DNA of 64,000 nt from Paraflavitalea pollutisoli (GCF_029360705.1 NZ_JARKMX010000001.1:310001-374000); one strand, 5' to 3'. Positions 1-10,335 are shown, counted from the stretch's first letter. Program-made: numbers and translations. The notes: a model not told the origin generated them from the letters alone.

Positions 1-3000
1 CAATTCCGGTCTTCCCGCAGCAAAGACTCCGTAATGGTGGAAGTGATCAATCCGCGCAAGGTGCATTTCTGGTATTCCCTGTATGCCGGCCGCAAGCTTA
101 TACAGCAGGGGCAAAGCGATACGCTGTATTTTAAAGAGAGATCCCGTACGGTCCGTGATTACGCCTTGTCCGTACAATACATCGATGGCAATAAGGCCGG
201 ATCAGATTTTCACACTATCACGTACAATCCGCGTGAGCTGAAGATTCAGGTACAGCAACCTGCCCAGGTTTATCCCGGCCAGCAGGCCTCCATCTCTTTC
301 GAGGTGACGGATGCCGAGGGGCAACCCGTCGCCGATGCAGATCTCACGGCTTATGCTTTTACCCGAAAATTCACCAACGCGTCGTTGCCTGCTATTCCTT
401 CCTGGGGTGCTGCCTACAGTGGGCCGCGAAGAGGCAAGAACTTTGTCCTTCGCCAACAGCAGGGCGACTCAGCTGCCATCCTGATGAACTGGGAACGCTG
501 GAGCCGGGAGATGCACCTGGATACCATCGAATACTATAAGTTCCTGCATCCTGCCACGATCTATACCAATACAGAACCTGCCCCGCATCGCACTACCCAG
601 CTTGCGCCATTCGTGGTATTGAACGGCCAACTGGTGCCCGTGCAGTTGTTGTACATCGATGAAGAGCCGATGTTCTTTAACCAGGCAGGAAATCTGCAGC
701 AATACAGTTTTGCGGTAAAGCCGGGTAAACATACGCTGCGTATCAGGATCCACAACAGCCAGCTCACCATTTATGGTGTAGAGGCAGCAGCCGGAAAGAA
801 GACCATCCTCTCCATCAATGCCGGCAAAGAAAATAGCGCCATCATGCAGGAGAAAATGCCTTCAACCCTATCGAAGTATGAAAAACTGTTGTGGAGCAGG
901 TACATGATCCTGGTAGAAAACAATTTTGGAGAGCGGCTCGCTACCTTAAACGATGGCGTGCGGACTCTCCCGCTCAACTTTGCGCTCACTCCATATCAGT
1001 ATGGTACATCTTTCAACGGGTATGGCTTACACACAGCCTATCGATACTGGCACCAAACCACCATTCGCCCCAACCACCAGCCAGTAGTACTGGTTGGCCC
1101 ACTGACGCCTTCCGATGGCGTCTTAAAGGTGTATGACAGGTATTCCCAGCCTTTTGAGCTGGAAGGAAATTATTTGTACAAGTTCATGAAAGGGCAGATC
1201 AGGCAAAAACAGCTGCCACCTGGCTCCTTCGTATTCCCGAATGGTTTTAACCGTAGCGTACACGCTCCGAATTTTAGGGATTTTGTATGGTCTGCTGCCG
1301 ATATCGATAGTTTATGGAGCCATTTTCTGGATCACCGCAGCGCCAACGAAGAGTTGTTTACCAACGAATACCTGAATAGCGCCGGCAATGGTCAGCTGAG
1401 GATCGCTCCACCCCGGCAGATGGATGGCGAGCCGCTGTTTGTAAAAAACATTCTCTTGTTCAGACATGATAACCCTGATTTTCTTCGCATCTATAGGGGT
1501 GGCGCTACCAATCTAGGATATGTAAAGCCGGGTCAGTACAGGATCGTATACCTGTTTAAGCAGGACGCTTATTATGTAAAAGACAGTGTGCTGGTACACA
1601 AGAATGGAATCAATTATTTCGATGCAGGCAAAATAACACTACTGCCCCAAGACAGCGTAAGTATCCGGCTATCCGACTTATTCAGAAACCGTGATCGCTA
1701 CCGGGGTAACGCGTATGCCGAGGATGCGGAGCTCATCAAAGCAGTATTCAATAGTAAATATGTGGACACCGCCAGGTTTAAGCAGGTATTGTTCGGTCGG
1801 GTGATAGATCGTGAAACGCGCCTGCCCTTGCCTGGTGCCAGCGTTGTGGTGAAAGGTGCAGGCGTGGGTACGCTAACGGACCGGCTCGGCAACTTCCAGT
1901 TGCGAGTGCCTGAAAGCGGTATGTTGGTTACCTCGAATATCGGTTACGATGTGGTGTATACCAATTACACGGACAGAAATATGGTAGAGATCGAGTTGAC
2001 GGCGAACAAATTCAGTTTGAGCGATGTGGTGGTAACGGGATATGGTACCAAGGTCAAAAGAAGTTTACGCCACGAAGATGATATGAGAGATGACCGGAGT
2101 TTAGAAATGAGCTCACAATTATTGGAAGGCCGCGTGGCAGGGCTGCACGTTCAGGGTTTGAGCAAGCCAATCATGATGCGTGGCTACGCGACTTTCAGCA
2201 ATAGCAATGGCCCCCTGTATATAATTGATGGTGTGCCGGTCAGTGCCTTAAATATGCCAGACTCTGCTGGGATAACGAATATCGAAGTGCTCAATGCAGA
2301 AGCCGCCATGGCCATCTATGGCAATAATGCAGCCAATGGAGTAATACTGGTATCTACCAAAAAAGGAAAAACTGCTGCGCCAGTCACTGTGGAGGGTGAA
2401 GCGCCTGTGCCAGGCAATCAATTCCGTACCAACTTCCGGGACTATGCCTTTTGGCAACCTCGCCTGCGCACCGACCAGCAAGGCAAAGCCAGTTTCACCA
2501 CCACTTTCCCCGACGATATGACCAGCTGGCGCACTTTTGTGATCGCGATGGCGAGTGACAAAAGAACGGGTATGGAAGAAGGAAGTGTCAATGCATTCAA
2601 AGCACTAAGTGCTTCCATCGCTATTCCCCAGTTTGCCATTGCCGGTGATTCCATGCACCTGATCGGCAAAACCATGCACTACGGAATCAACAGTGTATCC
2701 GTTAAGCGGAGCTTTAGCGTCAATGGCCTTCTACGCAAGGAAGAAACATTGGGCATTCGCAATGCCCATATCGATAGCTTCGCCCTGACGATAGCTGCCC
2801 AGGACTCTGTTCGTTTCAAATATACCATACAACAACCCGACGGCTATTTTGATGGAGAAGAGCGCAGCATTCCAGTATTCAAGCCCGGCGTGCAGCAAAC
2901 GAAAGGGTTATTTGCTGTGCTCGACCAGGATACTTCTTTTACCGTGCAGGCCGATCCTTCACTCGGCCAACTGACCATTCATGCCGAATCCGCAGTAATG

Positions 3001-4326
3001 CCGGTACTGCTCGATGAAATAGAAAACCTGCGCAACTATGAATACGGTTGCAATGAACAGCTGGCCTCCAAACTCAAAGCCCTCTTGTTGAAGAAGACCG
3101 TATACGCCAGGCTCAACAAAGATTTTAAAGAAGAACGCACGATCCGCGATCTCGTGGTCAAGTTGGGTCAGAACCGCTGGCAGGGCAGGTATTGGGGCTG
3201 GTGGAGCAACAATGACCCTATCTGGTGGGTATCACTGCATGTCACCGATGCATTGCTGAAAGCGGAAGAGCAGGGATTCCGTATCACGATGGATAAGCGC
3301 TCCATGATCGATTACCTCGTGCTGGAGTTCAACCGGTTTGAACAAGCCGATAGGATCAGCAGCATTGCCTTGTTGCAACGATTGGATGCCAAAGTAGATT
3401 ATGCACGCTACATCGATTCGGTCAATAAACATTTCCGGGCGGGTAGCCTCACCCAGCAATTGCAGATACTGGCACTGAAGCAGCGGGCTGGTATGCCTAT
3501 TGTGCTCGATACATTCATAGCCAAGCAGCGTTTCACGATGATGCGTAATGTGTATTGGGGTGAAGACAGCTATCACCTGGTCGACAACTCAATGCAGGCC
3601 ACGTTGGCGATGTACCGGTTGTTGAAAGCCCAGGGCGGTCAGGAGGCCATTCTGAAAAAGATCCGGTACTATTTCCTGGAAAAGCGTCGAGACGGTAAAT
3701 GGCGCAATACCTACGAGTCGTCGTTGATACTCGAGGCTATATTACCTGACCTGCTGAGCAATGAGCAGTCTTCGCAGGCGACAACTTTTACTATAGCAGG
3801 GCAGCAGACCGCCACCATCAATACATTCCCCTATACCGCCAGCTTCCAACCTGGAGAGAGCGTGAAGGTAAAGAAGCAACAGGGCATGCCCGTGTACTTC
3901 ACGGCCTACCAGCAAAGCTGGAATCCTGTTCCGGAAAAGCTGGCCGGCGATTTTGCAGTGACCACGCTTTTCGAGGCCGGGGGACAGCCCGTCACTTCCC
4001 TAAAAGGCGGACAGGCAGTAGAGCTGAAGGCTACCGTACAGGTGAAAGCAGATGCTGATTATGTGATGGTAGAGATCCCCATTCCGGCAGGGTGTTCGTA
4101 CGCCGGCAAACCGCAGTCGGGCCTGTACAGTGAGGTACACCGGGAGTACTTCAAGAACAAGGTCAGCCTGTTTTGCAAGCGTCTCCAGAAAGGAACGTAC
4201 ACCTTCTCGGTGTCGCTGATACCCCGGTATTCGGGCGTGTATCACCTCAACCCGGCAAAGGCAGAAATGATGTACTTCCCCGTGTTCTTTGGCAGGGAGG
4301 GAATGAAGAAGATACAGATCCAATAA
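1..4326 (+). CDS. Alpha-2-macroglobulin family protein with embedded carboxypeptidase-regulatory and SusC-like plug domains (5' partial)
   Basis: The frame is open from base 1, so the N-terminus lies outside the window; 1441 residues are visible. Bacterial alpha-2-macroglobulins are large envelope proteins thought to trap attacking proteases. The A2M signature lies around residues 811-853 (TSWRTF, preceded by a FPDDM stretch). A thioester motif CNEQ (CxEQ type) lies at nt 3049-3060, near residue 1017, so thioester chemistry looks intact. Between the macroglobulin repeats and the A2M domain sit a carboxypeptidase-regulatory beta-sandwich (about residues 596-665; PLPGASVVVKG) and a TonB-receptor plug-like region (about 676-790; VVVTGYG, PLYIIDG, VILVSTKKG) as in SusC proteins, but no beta-barrel follows. 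Family assignment is firm. The role of the plug insert is unknown. Confidence 0.9.
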   Translation, partial: QFRSSRSKDSVMVEVINPRKVHFWYSLYAGRKLIQQGQSDTLYFKERSRTVRDYALSVQYIDGNKAGSDFHTITYNPRELKIQVQQPAQVYPGQQASISFEVTDAEGQPVADADLTAYAFTRKFTNASLPAIPSWGAAYSGPRRGKNFVLRQQQGDSAAILMNWERWSREMHLDTIEYYKFLHPATIYTNTEPAPHRTTQLAPFVVLNGQLVPVQLLYIDEEPMFFNQAGNLQQYSFAVKPGKHTLRIRIHNSQLTIYGVEAAAGKKTILSINAGKENSAIMQEKMPSTLSKYEKLLWSRYMILVENNFGERLATLNDGVRTLPLNFALTPYQYGTSFNGYGLHTAYRYWHQTTIRPNHQPVVLVGPLTPSDGVLKVYDRYSQPFELEGNYLYKFMKGQIRQKQLPPGSFVFPNGFNRSVHAPNFRDFVWSAADIDSLWSHFLDHRSANEELFTNEYLNSAGNGQLRIAPPRQMDGEPLFVKNILLFRHDNPDFLRIYRGGATNLGYVKPGQYRIVYLFKQDAYYVKDSVLVHKNGINYFDAGKITLLPQDSVSIRLSDLFRNRDRYRGNAYAEDAELIKAVFNSKYVDTARFKQVLFGRVIDRETRLPLPGASVVVKGAGVGTLTDRLGNFQLRVPESGMLVTSNIGYDVVYTNYTDRNMVEIELTANKFSLSDVVVTGYGTKVKRSLRHEDDMRDDRSLEMSSQLLEGRVAGLHVQGLSKPIMMRGYATFSNSNGPLYIIDGVPVSALNMPDSAGITNIEVLNAEAAMAIYGNNAANGVILVSTKKGKTAAPVTVEGEAPVPGNQFRTNFRDYAFWQPRLRTDQQGKASFTTTFPDDMTSWRTFVIAMASDKRTGMEEGSVNAFKALSASIAIPQFAIAGDSMHLIGKTMHYGINSVSVKRSFSVNGLLRKEETLGIRNAHIDSFALTIAAQDSVRFKYTIQQPDGYFDGEERSIPVFKPGVQQTKGLFAVLDQDTSFTVQADPSLGQLTIHAESAVMPVLLDEIENLRNYEYGCNEQLASKLKALLLKKTVYARLNKDFKEERTIRDLVVKLGQNRWQGRYWGWWSNNDPIWWVSLHVTDALLKAEEQGFRITMDKRSMIDYLVLEFNRFEQADRISSIALLQRLDAKVDYARYIDSVNKHFRAGSLTQQLQILALKQRAGMPIVLDTFIAKQRFTMMRNVYWGEDSYHLVDNSMQATLAMYRLLKAQGGQEAILKKIRYYFLEKRRDGKWRNTYESSLILEAILPDLLSNEQSSQATTFTIAGQQTATINTFPYTASFQPGESVKVKKQQGMPVYFTAYQQSWNPVPEKLAGDFAVTTLFEAGGQPVTSLKGGQAVELKATVQVKADADYVMVEIPIPAGCSYAGKPQSGLYSEVHREYFKNKVSLFCKRLQKGTYTFSVSLIPRYSGVYHLNPAKAEMMYFPVFFGREGMKKIQIQ

Positions 4327-4387
4327 TTTCCGCGGCGCTGCAATGATCAGTATGTGCAGCAAGACCGATAATCTGATAACCGTACCC

Positions 4388-5959
4388 TCACAACCTGGCC
4401 GGTCCGTACAACGCCTTTCCGGGCCGGCTTTTATTATGCTTTCCCGCTTCTACGACTACCTGGCCATTTACCAGGATGTACGTGAAGCCCACCGAATATT
4501 GATGCGGTTGCTCGAAGGTGGCTTTGTCATTCACAGCCTCCTCGTCAAATACCACAATATCCGCAGCCATCCCTTCTTTCAACAGGCCCCGGTCTTTCAG
4601 TTGAAACTTCTGGGCGGCCAGCGAGGTCATGCGGCGGATAGCTTCTTCCAGTGACATTATTTTGGCTTCCCGTACATAGCGACCCAATATGCGGGCATTG
4701 GTGCCATATCCCCGGGGATGCGGCATGCCTTTGCCGGGTACCGGTACACCGGCATCTGCCCCCGCCATGCAGAAGGGGTATTTCATGATGAACTTTACAT
4801 CTTCCTCGTTCATGCTGTGGTACACCATCTGCGCACCACCTTTTTCGATCATGTCCATGATGGTTTCGGCCTCATAGCTGGCCTTGCTTTTACGTCCCAT
4901 CAGTTGGTTGATCTCGGTGATGCTTTTGCCATTGTAACTGCTGTCGGCACTATAATTGGCGACAACCGCATAGCTATAGTTTTTGAATTTGTACCGCGCC
5001 AGTTGCTCCAGCATTTCCCGTTTGATCTGTGCACGTACGACCGGGTTGTGGAGTCTGGCCTTTACCGAGTCTTGCCCGCCGGCCAATGACCATTCTGGTA
5101 ACCTTACGCCGAGATTGGTACTGCTCGCCGTATAAGGATATTGATCGATTGTTACATCCCATCCCTCTTTCCGCGCCTGCTCCACCAATCCAAGTGTGAT
5201 CGGGCTTTTGCCCCAATTGCTTCTGCCACCGATCTTGAAGTGAGAGATCTGTACCGGCACATTGGCCTCTTTTCCTACCTGTATCGCTTCGTTGATGGCC
5301 TCTACAGCGCTGTTCTCTTCGTTGCGGATATGCGATGCATAAATGCCATTGTACCGGCCCGCTGCTTTCGCCAGGCTGACCACCTCTACGGTATTGGCAA
5401 AAGCGCCGGGAATATAAATAAGCCCTGTCGACAGGCCCACTGCGCCTTCTTGCATCGCTAGTTCTACCAGGCTGTCCATCTTACGCTGTTCAGCTGGGGT
5501 GGGCAGCCGGTTGTCGCGTTTCATGACCTGCTCACGCACCGTATTATGCCCCACCAGTGAGGCTACATTGATGGAAGGCTGCAAACTATCGACCCGGTAA
5601 AAGAAACGTTTGAGACTGACTGCCGAGCCTCCGCAATTGCCGGTTACCACCGTGGTCACCCCATCATAAATATAATTGTCGGCAGTAGGCTGGTCAAAGA
5701 GACCACTTTCAATATGCCCATGTACATCGATAAATCCTGGTGCTACGATCTTCTTTTGCGCATCGATCTCTCGAGCTGCTTTGTATTGGCCAAGTTTGCC
5801 GATGGCGAGTATCCGTCCGTCTTTGATAGCGATATCGCCATAAAACCAGGAGTTGCCCGCGCCATCGATCACCTTGCCATTGCGGATGATGATGTCGGCA
5901 ACAGGTTGTGCCCGGAGTGTAACCGGTAACAGCAGTAATAGGAAAAGGTATTTGTACAT
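4388..5959 (-). CDS. N-acyl-D-amino-acid deacylase (D-aminoacylase family amidohydrolase), exported
   Basis: This amidohydrolase (523 aa) is expected to remove acyl groups from N-acyl-D-amino acids. It shows the metal-binding HGH motif of the family (VHGHIESG), the conserved Cys segment GNCGGS, SHIRNE, QISHFK and DQYPY, and the amidohydrolase beta-sandwich at both ends (IIIRNGKVIDG near the N-terminus; ADIVVFD and YILVNGQVV near the C-terminus). The start is placed at the ATG ending at 5959 because it begins a clear signal peptide (MYKYLFLLLLLPVTLRAQ). A longer frame would add 23 unconvincing residues. It is the last gene of a minus-strand run of exported hydrolases and lies 77 bp after the penicillin acylase gene. 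The substrate is not proved by sequence. Confidence 0.87.
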   Translation of the reverse strand: MYKYLFLLLLLPVTLRAQPVADIIIRNGKVIDGAGNSWFYGDIAIKDGRILAIGKLGQYKAAREIDAQKKIVAPGFIDVHGHIESGLFDQPTADNYIYDGVTTVVTGNCGGSAVSLKRFFYRVDSLQPSINVASLVGHNTVREQVMKRDNRLPTPAEQRKMDSLVELAMQEGAVGLSTGLIYIPGAFANTVEVVSLAKAAGRYNGIYASHIRNEENSAVEAINEAIQVGKEANVPVQISHFKIGGRSNWGKSPITLGLVEQARKEGWDVTIDQYPYTASSTNLGVRLPEWSLAGGQDSVKARLHNPVVRAQIKREMLEQLARYKFKNYSYAVVANYSADSSYNGKSITEINQLMGRKSKASYEAETIMDMIEKGGAQMVYHSMNEEDVKFIMKYPFCMAGADAGVPVPGKGMPHPRGYGTNARILGRYVREAKIMSLEEAIRRMTSLAAQKFQLKDRGLLKEGMAADIVVFDEEAVNDKATFEQPHQYSVGFTYILVNGQVVVEAGKHNKSRPGKALYGPARL

Positions 5960-6036
5960 AAGCGCAGTTTTGAATGGTTGTTTTTTGGGCACGGCATTCA
6001 TCAGGGGTAACAGGTCTCTATATGCCACGGCACCAA

Positions 6037-8205
6037 CTATTCGCCCGGATGGTAAGTCCTTTCGGCATGCTTCAACACATCCGGTTTGTAGAACAACACG
6101 TCCTTGAATTGTCCTTTGGTGTACATGGCTGCCTGGTCGCCGAAGTGGGGTGATTGTGGGTTGCTGCTATTGCCACCGGCCAGCAGCGATTTGGCCTTTA
6201 CTGTTTTGCCAAACTCAACCGCACAGATAAAGCTATTGCCATTATAGCCGTATCGCTTTATACCGCCCGGCATGGTGCGGCTAACATAAGAGGGCAGGCA
6301 ACCCCAGGTTGAAGCTACAAAGCCCGCCGGGATGCTGGGTTTGCTGTCATCATACACTTCCTGCAGACCGCCGGTCAGCCGTTGATAACGATTGATGGAG
6401 CCCCAGGGTGTTGACCAGCTTCCGAAGCGTTGTTGCAAGTGTTGTACGGTTGCCTGCAATGGCTCCAGCAGCTCTTTGGCAGATGCTGTTTGCGCAAACG
6501 ACGCTGTACGTGCCACAAAATCACCGCCTGCAGCACGGTTGATAGCCGCCTGTAATCGTTGCCCCCATTCTACGGCGAGCGAGGTGGCGATGGACTGTTC
6601 CCCGCAATGCAAATCCCATTTGCTCAGCTCGTTCACAGGCCCGGCCAGTGAAGTTCGTAAGGAGTCTGTCGACGGCAGGCTCGCATACGCTTTTACCAGC
6701 GCCGGTACCAGGTCTTCAAAAGCTGCCAGGTAGGTATCATATCCTGCTGCGATCAATTTATCGATCGTATAGTCCCGCTGGCTGCGCAATACTTTCACGG
6801 CATTGATGCCGCGGAAATTATCTGGCTCCGTGGCCATGTAAAAAGGATAATCTGTTTTCTTAGGACTGCTGCTGCCAGAAGCGGTGTACGGCGTAGAGTT
6901 GCAGTTCTGTATCCAGCCGCTGGCCGGGTTGAATAAATGAATGGTCTCATCCAATGGATGCAGCCCCTGCCATTCAGTGGCTTTGATAGTCCCGTCTACG
7001 GGCTTCGACCAGTCAAAGCTGGTATCGCGCCTGGGCACAAAGTTGCCATGCCAGTAAGCAATATTGCCTTTGTCGTCGGCATAGACCGTATTGTTGGAGG
7101 CGTTGGCCAATAGCGACATATTCTTTTTAAAGCTGGCGAAGTCGGTACTGCGGGTGCGTTGCCAGGCTTGTATCAGTCCGTTCATATCGCGGTTCACAGC
7201 TTTTACGGTCAGCCACTGCCCATTGCGCTTGGCCATTACGGGGCCGTGGTGCGTGGCATAGGTCGTTACCTGTTTAATACTGATGCGGCTACCATCTTTA
7301 TACGATAGTGTATAGGTGCTCTTTTTTAAGGGCAATTGTTTCCCATCGTATTGATAGAAATAGTTGCTGCCCTGTTGTTCTACTTTCTCAGCATAGATGT
7401 CGGCCACATCCGCATAACCCGAGGTATGCATCCAGCCACAGTGCTCGTTGAAGCCCTGATATACGAAAAACTGGCCCCAGGTAACGGCGCCATAGGCATT
7501 CAGCCCTTCTTCGCTCACCATATGCACCTCGGGTCTGAAATAAAAGGTTACGTGCGGATTGATGTACAATAAAGGTTTGCCCGATGCTGATAGTTGCGGG
7601 GCGATGGCAAACCCATTGGATCCCGTATGAATATCTTCATGATGCAGGGGTTCAATAGCCGCTACAGAAGGATCATTGGTGTAAAAGTTACGGAGCTCAC
7701 CAGCTGTGATCCCTCCTGTATTGATGGCCGAGATACTGCCATCGGTCCACATGAGCGGGTACCAGGGTTCAAAATGAGACAGCAAAGCAGGTTTCACCTG
7801 CGGATTCTTGTACAGGTAATAGTTCATGCCATCTGCCCACGCATTCAATAGTTTTTTCAACCAGGCCGGACTTGTACCATAGTCAGCGATAGCACCTGCG
7901 GAGTCGATCACCAGGCGGGTATAGAGATCGCTGTATATATTGTCGATGCCAGTGATCTCTGCCGTGCGGCCCAGGATATCGATGTAATTGTATTCAACGC
8001 GTTTGAAATCGTCTTCGCATTGGGCATACATCAAGCCAAATACTGCATCGGCGTCCGACTTGCCGTACACATGCGGAATGCCCCAGTTGTCGCGTATGAT
8101 CGTAACACGGCTTGCCTGTGCTTTCCAGCGGCTGATGGCTGTTGGATCAACCGACTGAGCAGTGACCTGTACACACAGGCATAAGAGTATCAATAATAGT
8201 CTCAT
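6037..8205 (-). CDS. Penicillin acylase family protein (Ntn-hydrolase), exported
   Basis: This 722-residue protein has a signal peptide (MRLLLILLCLCVQVTAQ) and the penicillin amidase fold. The autocatalytic cleavage site that makes the beta subunit is recognisable at HTG/SNGFAIAP, which puts the catalytic N-terminal serine at residue 196. WGIPHVYG near the N-terminus, the tryptophan-rich core and the C-terminal HFGDQAAMY also fit the family. Relatives cleave amide bonds of penicillins, acyl-homoserine lactones or other N-acyl compounds, so the true substrate is open. It lies 14 bp downstream of the M19 dipeptidase gene and is followed by the D-aminoacylase gene, which suggests cotranscription and joint processing of acylated or D-amino-acid peptides outside the cytoplasm. 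Confidence 0.9.
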   Translation of the reverse strand: MRLLLILLCLCVQVTAQSVDPTAISRWKAQASRVTIIRDNWGIPHVYGKSDADAVFGLMYAQCEDDFKRVEYNYIDILGRTAEITGIDNIYSDLYTRLVIDSAGAIADYGTSPAWLKKLLNAWADGMNYYLYKNPQVKPALLSHFEPWYPLMWTDGSISAINTGGITAGELRNFYTNDPSVAAIEPLHHEDIHTGSNGFAIAPQLSASGKPLLYINPHVTFYFRPEVHMVSEEGLNAYGAVTWGQFFVYQGFNEHCGWMHTSGYADVADIYAEKVEQQGSNYFYQYDGKQLPLKKSTYTLSYKDGSRISIKQVTTYATHHGPVMAKRNGQWLTVKAVNRDMNGLIQAWQRTRSTDFASFKKNMSLLANASNNTVYADDKGNIAYWHGNFVPRRDTSFDWSKPVDGTIKATEWQGLHPLDETIHLFNPASGWIQNCNSTPYTASGSSSPKKTDYPFYMATEPDNFRGINAVKVLRSQRDYTIDKLIAAGYDTYLAAFEDLVPALVKAYASLPSTDSLRTSLAGPVNELSKWDLHCGEQSIATSLAVEWGQRLQAAINRAAGGDFVARTASFAQTASAKELLEPLQATVQHLQQRFGSWSTPWGSINRYQRLTGGLQEVYDDSKPSIPAGFVASTWGCLPSYVSRTMPGGIKRYGYNGNSFICAVEFGKTVKAKSLLAGGNSSNPQSPHFGDQAAMYTKGQFKDVLFYKPDVLKHAERTYHPGE

Positions 8206-8219
8206 GGTGTCAACAATTG

Positions 8220-9437
8220 TTAGTGTGCCGAATTGGCTTTAAATACCCGCAGGAGGTTTTCGCCCAGGATCTTGCGGATATCCTTTTTGCTATATCCCCG
8301 CTTCACCAGTTCCTCCGTGATCAGGGGAAAGCAGGTAACATCGTCCAGTTGCTGGGGCGATGAGTTGATACCATCGAAATCGGAGCCCAGTCCCACATAA
8401 TCGGCGCCTACCAGCTTCACGATATAATCGAGGTGGTCGATCAGCAAGGACAGGGGGGGGCGCAGGTCTTTTACCTCATCGGCATATTTTTGAAAGAGAT
8501 AGTTATCGGTAAAATAAGGGTCGGTCACCGTTTTGCGGAGTGAGTCACGTTCTGCTTTGTGCCGGGCATTGAAGACCCGGTTGCGGGCGGCAAAACCACT
8601 GTCGACGAAGCCGGAGAAGAAATTGAGGTGAATGACTCCGCCGTTTTTGGCCACCGCTTTGATCTGGTCATCTTTCAGGTTGCGAAACACAGGACAGATA
8701 TTGTACACGCAACTGTGCGACACCAATACCGGGCGTGAAGTGGTTTGGATCGCATCCCAGAAGGTTTGTTCGCCTACATGACTCAGGTCTACCATCATGC
8801 CGAGTTCATTCATGCGGCGTACGATCTGCTTACCGGCCTCCGTCAATCCCTTTTTACGTTGTGACAGATCGGTGGCGGCAGAGTCGGCACCAAACTGCCG
8901 GCGTGAGCCGGGCGTTTCATCCATGGCGCTGGTAGCCCAACTGGTGCTGTTGTTCCAGGTGAGGGTCATATACCGTACGCCACGGCGGTAGAGGCTGTCG
9001 AGGTAATCGATCCTGTCTTCGATCATATGCCCTCCTTCTACGCCGATCATGGCCGCCAGCTTGTGCTGGCGTACTGCTTTCTTCAGTTGGGATGGATTGG
9101 TCACCAGGGCGATCTTGTCAGGGTTGCGGTCGATGACGGCATACAAGGTATCGATCTGCCGGTTGGCATGGTTAAAGCCCTTGCCAGGGCCATAGCTGCC
9201 GTCGCTCCACACGGAAAAGATCTGCACATCGACACCACCTTCCCTGAACCGGTCCAGGTCAGAATGTGTTTTCCCTTTCAGGTCCTGGTCAAACGATAGC
9301 TTGTCGTCGATGGCCGTGGTAAGAATGTCGTTGTGCGTATCTACGAGTATTGATCTGAAGTGAAGTTTCCTGGCCTGTTGGCCATAAACCATAGAAAAGG
9401 CTAAGACGAATAAGCAGGGCAGCAGTAGTTTTTTCAT
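8220..9437 (-). CDS. Membrane dipeptidase (renal dipeptidase family, peptidase M19), exported
   Basis: This is a zinc dipeptidase of 405 residues. It has a signal peptide (MKKLLLPCLFVLAFSMVYGQ). The binuclear zinc site is visible as DTHND near the N-terminus, a metal-bridging Glu in GVEGGH, and histidines in DLSHVG and VSHS. GLGSDFDG near the C-terminus is also characteristic. M19 enzymes accept dipeptides with a C-terminal D-residue, and some cleave beta-lactams such as carbapenems. The gene starts an apparent operon with the penicillin acylase and D-aminoacylase genes; the csbD gene upstream is separated by a terminator hairpin. Cytoplasmic recycling is unlikely because of the signal peptide. 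Confidence 0.92.
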   Translation of the reverse strand: MKKLLLPCLFVLAFSMVYGQQARKLHFRSILVDTHNDILTTAIDDKLSFDQDLKGKTHSDLDRFREGGVDVQIFSVWSDGSYGPGKGFNHANRQIDTLYAVIDRNPDKIALVTNPSQLKKAVRQHKLAAMIGVEGGHMIEDRIDYLDSLYRRGVRYMTLTWNNSTSWATSAMDETPGSRRQFGADSAATDLSQRKKGLTEAGKQIVRRMNELGMMVDLSHVGEQTFWDAIQTTSRPVLVSHSCVYNICPVFRNLKDDQIKAVAKNGGVIHLNFFSGFVDSGFAARNRVFNARHKAERDSLRKTVTDPYFTDNYLFQKYADEVKDLRPPLSLLIDHLDYIVKLVGADYVGLGSDFDGINSSPQQLDDVTCFPLITEELVKRGYSKKDIRKILGENLLRVFKANSAH

Positions 9438-9549
9438 GTGCGGTGGATAACTGTGCTCAATTTAAACAACACTTTACAATCGGCCTGTAATAAATGTGGT
9501 GACCGGCGAAGTGGATTGCGGGCAGCTGTCGCACACGATTATCCAAAAT

Positions 9550-9579
9550 AGAAAAGGGATCCACAAAGACCCCTTTTCT
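9550..9579 (-). terminator. Stem-loop terminator downstream of csbD
   Basis: Nine-base-pair arms (AGAAAAGGG and CCCTTTTCT) enclose a 12-nt loop. On the minus strand the 3' arm itself is T-rich and is followed by ATTTTGG. It lies 22 bp beyond the csbD stop codon. Confidence 0.6.
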
Positions 9580-9601
9580 GGTATATATAGAGTAAATATC
9601 G

Positions 9602-9790
9602 TTAGCCCAGGTCCTTCAACCATTTAACCAGGTCATCCTTGGTTTTACCGGTTTTTTCCTGCAAGCGGCCCAGCAGCTCGTCGTCTTTGCCTTCTTCATA
9701 TTTCAGATCATCGTCGGTGAGGTCGGCATAAGCTTGCTTCACTTTACCCTTCAGGATATTCCATTTTCCTTTTAATTCAAGTTTGTCCAT
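9602..9790 (-). CDS. CsbD family stress-response protein
   Basis: This is a 62-residue hydrophilic protein starting [10 protein letters not shown], with the CsbD repeat pattern ([16 protein letters not shown], then [14 protein letters not shown]). CsbD proteins are abundant, largely unstructured and induced by general stress in many bacteria; their molecular role is not known. The start is the ATG ending at 9790, because upstream codons read a non-family stretch. It lies alone between two terminators, so it is probably a single-gene transcript. Confidence 0.9.
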   Translation of the reverse strand: MDKLELKGKWNILKGKVKQAYADLTDDDLKYEEGKDDELLGRLQEKTGKTKDDLVKWLKDLG

Positions 9791-10305
9791 GATCGTATAT
9801 TTTATACTAATCCCTATAAAAAGTGCGTGCCAACTGCCACCTCCGGGCATGACTATTGGTGTGTGGAATTCTTTCTACTAAGGCCCTATTTGAGCAGGGA
9901 TATTTGTTCCAAAATCAGCAGCAGCGCGGGCTGGGCCCAGGTTGGCCGTAGCGGTTCTTCCTGTCGGCAGGTTGCGGTATGGTGACATTGTTGGTGTTGT
10001 TGATGCTATAGGTCAGGCGGTGTCACTGGGTAGGTAACCGGTAATCCTGGGTGCAGCAATTTCCTGGCTGTTGTCATCAGGAGTCATCACGGCGTATCGG
10101 CACGCCGAATCGGTTATTAAAGTATTGCAATCAGGTAAGCCCATCATCGGTCTGGCGAAAAAAAGGCTTACTGAATGGCCGTTCAATCAATATATAGTAA
10201 ATAAAATCGAAGCGTTTGTGCGGCATTGCGCGGGTTGCAGGTGGAGATTGGTGCTAAAAAGATGGAGTGGTAGGGCAGATACCGGCAGTTTGGAGGCAGT
10301 CCTGG
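9791..10305. other. Long intergenic region without a credible gene
   Basis: About 500 bp precede csbD on its strand. One open frame on the plus strand (10071-10358) has no recognisable family, ends inside a terminator hairpin and has no promoter, so I do not call it. No repeat or RNA fold stood out. Confidence 0.5.
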
Positions 10306-10335
10306 AAAAAATTAACCCCAACTTGAAAGTTGGGG
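10306..10335 (-). terminator. Intrinsic terminator for the 10495-11040 gene
   Basis: On the minus strand a perfect hairpin (CCCCAACTT against AAGTTGGGG) is followed by TTAATTTTTTT. It lies about 160 bp past the stop of the unknown minus-strand gene. Confidence 0.75.
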
